Assembly: GCA_023433505.1 (NCBI GenBank)
Contig: JAEZCO010000076.1
Coordinates: forward strand, 1 to 64,000
Direction of reading: 5' to 3'
DNA length: 64,000 bases
Source of the DNA: Bacillota bacterium
GTDB lineage: Bacteria > Bacillota > Clostridia > Acetivibrionales > DTU013
Positions 16,006 through 22,883 of the stretch are shown here, in pieces; the stretch's first letter is position 1; the number at the start of each line of letters is the position of its first letter. The notes below the pieces were generated by a model. The model was not told where the DNA came from, ran no database searches, and saw nothing but the letters and a program-made list of their open reading frames with translations. A program made the position numbers and the translations under genes.

Positions 16006-17190
16006 ATGATCAGAAAAACATCCATCCGGCTGGCAGGGATTATCGCTTGTTCTTTGACCTTCCTCTGCCTGTCCGGCTGCTGGAGTGCAAGAGAAATGAA
16101 TGACCTGGAAATTGTCATCGGCATGGGAATCGATAAGGCGAAGGAACCCGGCAATATATCCCTCTCGGCACAAATCGTCAAATCCGGAGACATGAGAAAT
16201 CCGTCGCCGGAGAACGGCTCCAGCGGCAATCAAGCCTTTTGGGACGTAAACGGCAACGGTAAATCCATTTTTGACGCAATCAGGGAAATAACACGCCAGA
16301 GCGGCAACAGGCTTTTTGTCTCCCACAGCCAGGTCCTGATTTTCAGCAAGGAAATTGCGGCCGGAGGAATAGACAAATACATTGACTTTTTCCTGCGCAC
16401 CCATGAAATGCGTCCTTCCACCATGATATTTATTTCGGAAGACAGTGCGGCGGCAGTTTTGGCTGTCAAACCGGAAAAAGAGAAGCTGCCGTCCATGAAT
16501 ATCGTCAAACTAATTACAGCAACGGACCTCACGTCGCAAGCGGAAAAAATCAACCTGCAGCAGTTCTCCTCCCGGATGATGAGCAAGACGGCTGCTCCCG
16601 TTGCCCCCTTGATAAAAATAGAGAATAGCGGAGAAACCCAGCATACCTTTATTTCCGGCATGGCAGTATTTAAAGATTTTAAACTGGCGGGAATCCTGGA
16701 TGAAGACGAAAGCCGCGGGCTTTTGTGGGTAACAGGCGGGGTCAAAAGCGGAATTATTCATGTGCCTGCGCCCGGCGGCGACGGTATGGTCATATTGGAA
16801 ATCAATGGAGCCAAAAGTAAAGTGACTCCCGAACTGAAAGGCGACAGGCTCCTGATGCACATTGAAGTAAAGGAGGAAGCAAGCATGACGGAACAGTCCA
16901 CACCTGAAAGCCTTATTACCGCCCAGGCCTTTGAACTGATGCAAAAGCAGCAGAGCGAAGTGATCCGGGAGGATATTTTAAGGGCCTTTACTATATCAAA
17001 GGAGCTTCATTGCGATATTTTTGGTTTCGGCGAACTGATCCGCAAAAAATACCGGTATGCATGGAAGCAGATGGAACCCCGGTGGGATGAGCTGTACCCG
17101 CAGATTGAACTGGTGCTGGATATTAAAACCAGGGTCCGGAAGACTGAGCTCATTACCAAGCCGGTATTTTCAAAGGAGGAACAGACATGA
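16006..17190 (+). CDS. Spore germination receptor C subunit, Ger(x)C lipoprotein
   Basis: The N-terminal signal ends in a lipobox, LCLSGCW, and is followed by SAREMNDLEIVIGMGIDKA, the opening signature of Ger(x)C lipoproteins. The 394-aa length and the C-terminal block RKKYRYAWKQMEPRWDELY are typical. It is lipid-anchored to the outer face of the spore inner membrane as part of the receptor. I use the ATG at 16006, with AGAGG 6 nt upstream; an in-frame TTG at 16000 would be too close to that site. The 3' end overlaps the next start by 4 bp (ATGA), indicating translational coupling. Confidence 0.93.
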   Translation: MIRKTSIRLAGIIACSLTFLCLSGCWSAREMNDLEIVIGMGIDKAKEPGNISLSAQIVKSGDMRNPSPENGSSGNQAFWDVNGNGKSIFDAIREITRQSGNRLFVSHSQVLIFSKEIAAGGIDKYIDFFLRTHEMRPSTMIFISEDSAAAVLAVKPEKEKLPSMNIVKLITATDLTSQAEKINLQQFSSRMMSKTAAPVAPLIKIENSGETQHTFISGMAVFKDFKLAGILDEDESRGLLWVTGGVKSGIIHVPAPGGDGMVILEINGAKSKVTPELKGDRLLMHIEVKEEASMTEQSTPESLITAQAFELMQKQQSEVIREDILRAFTISKELHCDIFGFGELIRKKYRYAWKQMEPRWDELYPQIELVLDIKTRVRKTELITKPVFSKEEQT

Positions 17191-18299
17191 ACACGGAAAG
17201 GAATAAAATTTCAGGTGTGCAGTTAATGTTTCTGGTCACTGCCTTTGTTCAGGGCTCTATCCTGCTGACGTCTTTTACCGTGGGCCTGACCAGGCATGAT
17301 ACCTGGCTGGTTGTCCTGTCGGGGTTGATTGTCATTGCCCCTTTTATTCTCTCCTACTGCGTGCTCTTAAAAAGGTTCAAGGGACTAAACCTCATACAGA
17401 TTCATGATATCGTCTATGGGAAATACATTGGCAAGGCCGTTTCCCTCTATTATATTTTCTTTGTATTTCTGACGATGTCCTTCAATCTCAGGGATTTGGG
17501 AGACTTTTACGCAACCTTTCTCATGCCGGATACGCCTTTGATTTTTTTTATTGCCGTATTTATCCTGGTATGTGCATATGCCGTCTGGAAAGGAATAAAA
17601 ATAGTCGGCAGCATTTGCCACCTCTTTGTATTTAACACCTTTTTCATTATCGCCGGCACCTTTTTGCTGCTCCTGAAAGACATGGATTTTTCAAACTTTT
17701 TGCCGGTTTTTGATCTGCCTTTGAAAAATTTTATTCAAGGCACACACATCATCTCCTCGATACCTTATGGGGAACTGGTTATTTTTCTTGTCATCGGCGC
17801 CAGCTTAAAAGATTCCAAACAAACCACCAAGAGTATTTTTTCGGGCCTGCTTTTAGGCGCGATAAGCATGCTGCTTGTTACAATAAGGAATACGGCTGTC
17901 CTGGGCAGCACCGAAACAATCCTTATTTCACCGTCCTTTCAATCCGTCAGGCTCATTGACTTCGGAAGGGTATTTACAAGGATGGACCTGGTGATCGGCA
18001 TCAGCCAGACTCTCATGTTCTTTATAAAAAACAGTCTTTATTACTATGTTTTGGTCGTAGCCCTGGCGCAGCTTTTAGGCTTAAGGTCCTATTTCTCCCT
18101 GATCCTGCCCATTGGCGCCATTGAAACCATACTGGCCCTGACAGCTTTTGAATCCTCCGTCGAGCACCAGCTGATCACCATCAGCGCCGGAATTATTTAC
18201 TCTATTCCGGTCATCTATATTTTTCCTCCCCTTTCACTGCTGTTATCCCGGTTACGCAATTTACCGAAACAGAGGAGTGACGAAAAAACATGCTCATAA
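17187..18299 (+). CDS. Spore germination receptor B subunit (amino-acid permease-like)
   Basis: The 370-aa protein has ten predicted transmembrane helices and belongs to the GerAB/GerBB/GerKB group of the APC transporter superfamily. The opening SGVQLMFLVTAFVQGSILL and later SSIPYGELVIFLVIGAS are characteristic. It is the likely germinant-binding subunit. AAAGGAGG precedes the ATG, which overlaps the C-subunit stop. Gene order A-C-B is a common clostridial variant. Confidence 0.92.
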   Translation: MNTERNKISGVQLMFLVTAFVQGSILLTSFTVGLTRHDTWLVVLSGLIVIAPFILSYCVLLKRFKGLNLIQIHDIVYGKYIGKAVSLYYIFFVFLTMSFNLRDLGDFYATFLMPDTPLIFFIAVFILVCAYAVWKGIKIVGSICHLFVFNTFFIIAGTFLLLLKDMDFSNFLPVFDLPLKNFIQGTHIISSIPYGELVIFLVIGASLKDSKQTTKSIFSGLLLGAISMLLVTIRNTAVLGSTETILISPSFQSVRLIDFGRVFTRMDLVIGISQTLMFFIKNSLYYYVLVVALAQLLGLRSYFSLILPIGAIETILALTAFESSVEHQLITISAGIIYSIPVIYIFPPLSLLLSRLRNLPKQRSDEKTCS

Positions 18300-18502
18300 T
18301 GCTGCTGATTTTTGCTTTGCTGGCTTTTTTTCAAATCCCGGGCCTGATAAAGAAAAAATACTGGAAGGAACTCATCGCTTTTTCTTTTTTTTACACATTC
18401 GCTTTTGTATTAAGCTTCTTATATGTGCTGGATGTTGCCATTCCAAGCCCCATCAAAGGGGTGAGATATGTGATTGAAGATCTTTTGAAAATAAAATATT
18501 AA
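18290..18502 (+). CDS. Small (70-aa) two-helix membrane protein of the germination operon
   Basis: The frame overlaps the end of the B subunit by 10 bp and has two hydrophobic segments (MLLIFALLAFFQIPGLI; HSFFYTFAFVLSFLYVL-type) and a basic C-terminus. Its position and size recall the small D subunits and other short membrane proteins encoded at the 3' end of ger operons, but sequence alone does not prove homology. Overlapping start and lack of independent signals imply expression with the receptor. Confidence 0.65.
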   Translation: MLIMLLIFALLAFFQIPGLIKKKYWKELIAFSFFYTFAFVLSFLYVLDVAIPSPIKGVRYVIEDLLKIKY

Positions 18503-18614
18503 TCCTGCGGCTTTTTCACTGGGAAACCAGGTCAAAATACGAGATTACCACCTCGCTTCGCCCCTCGGATATGTCATCCGAGCATAGCGGAGAATCCATA
18601 TAAACAAGCTCATT

Positions 18615-18680
18615 CGCCGGTACAACAGCAAAAACATCATTAACGATTCATCGATAGTTTTTGCTGTTGTATTGCCGGCG
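18615..18680. terminator. Large hairpin between convergent operons
   Basis: Arms of 21 and 24 nt (18615-18635; 18657-18680) pair as CGCCGGTACAACAGCAAAAAC with its complement, interrupted only by three extra bases. The hairpin lies between the 3' ends of the germination operon (+) and the transporter operon (-), so it probably stops transcription from both sides. It lacks a classic T-run after the stem. Confidence 0.6.
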
Positions 18681-18701
18681 CTCGGGTGACGCTGAGAATG
18701 T

Positions 18702-20684
18702 TTAATCTGCGGAGTGAATGCTGGACTCTCTGGCCTTCAGGTATTTATTCCACGCCTCACCCTGTTTGGCTATGCTGTCCATCAGCTCCGGAGTGATATA
18801 CTTTTTATACCAGGCTTCATAATTCTTCTCAAACTCCTCCGGCTTTCCGTTGATCATTTTTACCGTCGCCAGCTTGGAGCCGTCGCAGTCATAGCTGGAA
18901 ACGTTCTTTATCTTGGAATATGCCTCCTCCAGCACATTGAAAGCCGCCCTTGCATCCATGGCCTCCTTGCTTAAAGCCCCCACCCGGACAAAGGTCTGCT
19001 GTTCGGCATAATGTTTTGCAACGGCCTGCCGGGTTGCATCTCCCACATTAAAGGAGTCGGAACTCAAGGGGTAGACGAAGTTCGGAGCCCATAGATAGGT
19101 AAGCTCATAATTGGCTCCGCCTATTCCGTAGGTTTCAGCATTCCACGCCACATCAATGGACTCTCCGTGGCCATATAGGCCATAATATACGCCATCCTTT
19201 TCACTGACCGCCTCTCCGATGGCCCAGGCTTCAAGCTCCTTATATTCCGGCTTGAATCTCCTTTCCTCCTTGTCGCCGGTATACATTTCCGGAGTCCCCC
19301 AGGCTCTCAGTTCCGCAGCCTCTTCGCTTAAATTCCAGTCGATCCAGTGCAGTATCTGCGGTATATCCTTCTCCTTGACGGATTTACCGATACCCACCGT
19401 ACCCCAGACGCTCTTGATGGGATATTCCTCCCGCGTCATATCCTGGTATTGGGTGGACAATGGGATCATAAACAAAGGAAGGAGCCTGAAGCCATATCCT
19501 CTGTTTTCCTCCAAGGACTTCTTTGTTGCATCCTCAACAGGCAGCCACTCCTGGAATACGGCATATTCGCCGTTGATCACCCTTGCGTCCCGCTGGCCGG
19601 GCTTGAGCAAAAAGAAGTCTTTCCCCATTAAGCCGGCATTATAGGATTTATTCAGCCACTTCATCCAGTCTTTCCACCCCGGTGTGGCTGCAAAGTATTC
19701 AAAGGTTCCTGTTTTTATATTGAATATGCGGTCTCCCAGCTCACCCCACCAGAATCCGGGGAAGGTGAACATGGACCACATATAGGATCCTTGGTCGGAG
19801 CCGTCGGAAACCGGCAGCATTGGGATGATATCCTTATCGCCTACTTTCATGTTGAGGTCTTTTACTTTCATGCAGTAATCGAAAAGGTCATCTCCGTTTT
19901 TGATGGGGATATCCGTCACATCATCCAGGGTGAGCTTTCCTTGCTTCTGTGCATACAGTTCTTTCAATTCCGCTTCGGTCTTTGCCTGGGGGTAGATTTT
20001 CTTCAGTATGTCGTCCCTCATCCATACGCTGTAAGGGAATTTTCCCAGGCTCGATTCAAAATATCTTGTCCCTTTCGCATCCTTTCTCAGGACTTGATCC
20101 GGCAGCAGCGGAACTGTCCAGAGCTTTCCGTCCGAAGAGTCCACGTTTGCGCTATACCAGTCTTCGACGGTCATGCCGTAATTTTTAAGCCTTTCGGCAA
20201 CTCTCGGCATGTATTTTTTCAAATCCTCCAGCTTGATTTCCCGGAGCTCACCGGCCTTTTTAAGAATGCCGTACCGGTTGTTATCATCAAAGATGCCGCT
20301 TGGGGGGACAATGATGTCAGGCAGCGTACCTGCCGTTATCTGCATTTGCAGCCAGTTGGTGAGGTCCTGCCCGAAAGGGATCTCGGAAATTTCCGGTATA
20401 ACCTTTGTCTTCTCCCTCCAGATCGAGGTAAGAATATCCTGCGTGGGTACTTTGCTCCCTGTTTGTATTTTACTCAGCATTTTGGGGTGCAGCTCACCGA
20501 ACTGGGATAGGATTTCATCGTTAGGATCCGAAGAGACAGCTGCCGCAGTACTGCCCGACGCCTTTGAACTTTCAAGCGAAGAGGTCTTTTCCGGGCTGTT
20601 TGCCCCGTTGCTGCAGCCAATGAGCATTGACAACAGGAAGCTGGAGATTAAAAACAATGTTACGGCTTTTTTCATGGATTTCAT
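18702..20684 (-). CDS. Extracellular solute-binding lipoprotein of a sugar ABC importer
   Basis: The signal peptide ends in the lipobox SMLIGC (Cys24), followed by a Ser/Ala-rich linker. The 660-aa protein is of the large LplA-type family-1 solute-binding group seen with LplB/YtcP permeases (WMKWLNKSYNAGLMGKDFFL, GVYYGLYGHGESIDVAWN). It captures an oligosaccharide outside the membrane for the two permeases encoded upstream. AAGGAGGG precedes the ATG. It is the last gene of the minus-strand operon; no ATPase gene is present. The 48-bp conserved element at 20708-20755 lies just before it, suggesting extra control or transcript processing to raise its level relative to the permeases. Confidence 0.88.
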   Translation of the reverse strand: MKSMKKAVTLFLISSFLLSMLIGCSNGANSPEKTSSLESSKASGSTAAAVSSDPNDEILSQFGELHPKMLSKIQTGSKVPTQDILTSIWREKTKVIPEISEIPFGQDLTNWLQMQITAGTLPDIIVPPSGIFDDNNRYGILKKAGELREIKLEDLKKYMPRVAERLKNYGMTVEDWYSANVDSSDGKLWTVPLLPDQVLRKDAKGTRYFESSLGKFPYSVWMRDDILKKIYPQAKTEAELKELYAQKQGKLTLDDVTDIPIKNGDDLFDYCMKVKDLNMKVGDKDIIPMLPVSDGSDQGSYMWSMFTFPGFWWGELGDRIFNIKTGTFEYFAATPGWKDWMKWLNKSYNAGLMGKDFFLLKPGQRDARVINGEYAVFQEWLPVEDATKKSLEENRGYGFRLLPLFMIPLSTQYQDMTREEYPIKSVWGTVGIGKSVKEKDIPQILHWIDWNLSEEAAELRAWGTPEMYTGDKEERRFKPEYKELEAWAIGEAVSEKDGVYYGLYGHGESIDVAWNAETYGIGGANYELTYLWAPNFVYPLSSDSFNVGDATRQAVAKHYAEQQTFVRVGALSKEAMDARAAFNVLEEAYSKIKNVSSYDCDGSKLATVKMINGKPEEFEKNYEAWYKKYITPELMDSIAKQGEAWNKYLKARESSIHSAD

Positions 20685-20707
20685 TGAATACCCTCCTTAT
20701 TTTTTTA

Positions 20708-20755
20708 ACGGCCTATTTCAAAGGGAATTTGCCGTTTGTAGACAAATTTCCTTAC
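20708..20755. promoter_or_regulatory. Conserved 48-bp element with AATTTG-N11-CAAATT (copy 2)
   Basis: This is the second copy of the element at 13088-13135, with the inverted arms at 20726-20731 and 20743-20748. It lies in the gap between the permease gene and the solute-binding protein gene, 24 bp before the latter's start and next to an A-rich tract. Confidence 0.55.
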
Positions 20756-20792
20756 AATAGCAGAGTTTCAAACTATCACCGGATTTGAATTT

Positions 20793-21764
20793 TTAAGCTT
20801 TGATGGCGCCTACAAGCATTCCTTTAATGAAATATTTCTGAAAAAACGGATAAATGAAGAGAATGGGAAAGGTCACAATGACCATCACCGTCATTTTCGT
20901 CACTTCCGGCGTAGGAAGGCTGCTTCTGTTAAGCCGCATCCTGCGCAGTGCGGCGGCCCCCGCATTGTTGACATCCCGTGCCATATAGGAGGCCTCGTTG
21001 GAATTTATGACCATATACAGGATGTACTGGAGGGTAAACAGCTTCCGGTCGGTAACATAGATCAGGTTGGTGTATAAGTCCAGCCAGCCTTCCACAATGG
21101 AAAAGAACAGAAAAGCTGCGATAATGGGCTTGGACAGCGGAAGAATGATTCGGATGAAGATGGTCCAGTAATTGGCGCCGTCAAGCATTGCCGACTCCTC
21201 CAGCTCTCCCGGAATCTCTTCGATATGGGTCCGCATAATCACCATCCCGAAGAAGGTAAAAGCGCCCGGGATGACGTAGACCAGAAAGTTATTCAGCAAA
21301 TGAAGCTTTGTTACCACCACATAATGGGAGATCATGGTGCCTCCGATGAACATGGGCAGCATGAAGAAGAAAAGAATAGCCTTCCTGCCGGGCAGAAACC
21401 TTTTGGACAGGGAAAAAGCCGCCAGCATGGAAACGCTCACTGTTAAAAGAGCGCCTGCGATGCATCTTCCCACCGTAACAGCAAAGGCGGATTTCAAACT
21501 GCCGTAGTTCAATACATAAACGTAATTCTCGAGAGTAAATTGCCTGGGCCAAAACCATATGGGTCCTTCCGCCGCGTCCCTGCCCGTATTGAAAGAAAGT
21601 ACGAGCACATACCAGAAGGGATAAAGTGTAATCAGGCTAAGTATAACCATGATACCGACATTGGCCCTGTCAAATAGGGTTTCCTTCAGACTCTTGGTTT
21701 TTTTGCCGTGCAATGTCTTGCTCGTATTTTGTGCTACTGCAACCGCTTTATTGTCCGCATTCAT
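20793..21764 (-). CDS. Sugar ABC transporter permease, LplC/YtcP type
   Basis: Six transmembrane helices and the cytoplasmic EAA loop (EESAMLDGANYWTIFIRIILP) identify a carbohydrate-uptake-1 permease of the MalG branch. Residues 1-30 are a polar tail. The C-terminus ends GMLVGAIKA, close to the 'KG.. GSVK' ending of the family. It pairs with the LplB-type permease whose gene ends 18 bp upstream. A tract near residue 277, AGAAALRRMRLNRSSLPTPE, is in the region that normally selects or stabilises the final helix. Confidence 0.9.
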   Translation of the reverse strand: MNADNKAVAVAQNTSKTLHGKKTKSLKETLFDRANVGIMVILSLITLYPFWYVLVLSFNTGRDAAEGPIWFWPRQFTLENYVYVLNYGSLKSAFAVTVGRCIAGALLTVSVSMLAAFSLSKRFLPGRKAILFFFMLPMFIGGTMISHYVVVTKLHLLNNFLVYVIPGAFTFFGMVIMRTHIEEIPGELEESAMLDGANYWTIFIRIILPLSKPIIAAFLFFSIVEGWLDLYTNLIYVTDRKLFTLQYILYMVINSNEASYMARDVNNAGAAALRRMRLNRSSLPTPEVTKMTVMVIVTFPILFIYPFFQKYFIKGMLVGAIKA

Positions 21765-21781
21765 GAAAATACCTCTCCGTT

Positions 21782-22729
21782 CTAAATAATCCCTGTATTG
21801 TTAAGCTTTTTCGTAATATAGTTGGTTGTCATAATCAGCACAAAGGATACCACTCCCTGGAACAATCCCACCGCCGTGGCGAAGGAATACTGCTGCGCCT
21901 GTATGCCTCTGAAATAGGTAAATACGTTGATTGTGTAGGTATCCTCCCGTATGACCGGATTTTGCAGGTTGAAGATCTGATCGAAGTTGCTCCCGAATAA
22001 TCCGCCCAGGGAAAAAATCAGAAGGATACAGGTGGTGGACAGGAGCCCCGGCAGTGTAATATGGAGCATCTGCTGCCACCGGGTGGCGCCGTCTACCTCA
22101 GCCGCTTCATATAGCTGAACGTCAATGATGCTTATTGCCGCCAGATACAGAATCGTCCCCCAGCCTATCTCCTTCCATATTTGCGAGACGATAAGAGCGG
22201 GAAGAAATACCGATGAATTCTGCATGTATAAAATTCTTTCCCCGCCGACCACAAGCTCCTTGATGTTATTGACAATGCCGCTGGGGTCTGTGCTGAGGAA
22301 CAGATAAAACAGGCCTGCCACCGTAACCCATGAAACAAAATGCGGCACATAGAATATGGTCTGTACGGTTTTTTTGAATACCGCGTTTTTGATTTCATTT
22401 AGAAGCAGCGCCAGGATCAAGGGCGCAGGAAAGCTGAAGAGCAGCATGGTAAAGCTGTATAACACCGTCCTGCCGGCAAGCTGGTAAAACCAGAGCTCCT
22501 TGAGAAAGGAGAAGTATTTGAAGCCGACAAAGGGACTGGCCAATCCGAACCAGCCCTTTGTAAAATCGTAATCCATAAATGCAATAATGTTGCTGAACAT
22601 CGGCAAATAGGCAAATAAAAATGTAACCAGCGCCGCAGGGATTAAAAATACATACAATAAGCCCATGGAGCGGTGCTTCAGGTCGTGGGAAGCTTTCAGT
22701 TTTAATTTCACGGTATTTTCCGGTTTCAT
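21782..22729 (-). CDS. Sugar ABC transporter permease, LplB type
   Basis: The 315-aa protein has six membrane helices and the EAA motif YEAAEVDGATRWQQMLHITLP. The N-terminal tail KLKASHDLKHRSMGLLYVFL and the FFNYFRGIQAQQYS-like segment before the last helix are typical of LplB. AAGGAGA precedes the ATG at 8 nt. It is the first gene of the importer set, with its own upstream region (22730-22883) that carries the regulatory element shared with the lipoprotein gene at 29223. It forms the translocation channel with the next gene's product. Confidence 0.9.
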   Translation of the reverse strand: MKPENTVKLKLKASHDLKHRSMGLLYVFLIPAALVTFLFAYLPMFSNIIAFMDYDFTKGWFGLASPFVGFKYFSFLKELWFYQLAGRTVLYSFTMLLFSFPAPLILALLLNEIKNAVFKKTVQTIFYVPHFVSWVTVAGLFYLFLSTDPSGIVNNIKELVVGGERILYMQNSSVFLPALIVSQIWKEIGWGTILYLAAISIIDVQLYEAAEVDGATRWQQMLHITLPGLLSTTCILLIFSLGGLFGSNFDQIFNLQNPVIREDTYTINVFTYFRGIQAQQYSFATAVGLFQGVVSFVLIMTTNYITKKLNNTGII

Positions 22730-22780
22730 ATCGACTTTCTCCTTGCGTGATGCGTAATCGGGATAAACTGCTTTCGTCCT

Positions 22781-22857
22781 GCTTCTTTATCATATAGGAG
22801 TTCCCGCTTGGTAAAAAGGCCATAATCCTACAAAAAATATGGCTATCCCACTGAAAA
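22781..22857 (-). promoter_or_regulatory. Conserved ~77-bp upstream element (copy 1), candidate YesN-type site
   Basis: Read on the minus strand, TTTTCAGT...ATAGCCATATTTTT.GTAGGATT.TGGCC is shared almost base for base with 29287-29366, including the downstream stretch ending in AAAGAA. Both copies lie upstream of genes in the same polysaccharide locus. The paired GCCATATTTT/GTAGGATT blocks resemble tandem half-sites for an AraC-type response regulator, and the distal end would hold the promoter. Confidence 0.65.
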
Positions 22858-22883
22858 GCGGAAGCCGGATTCCGGAGAGTGCG

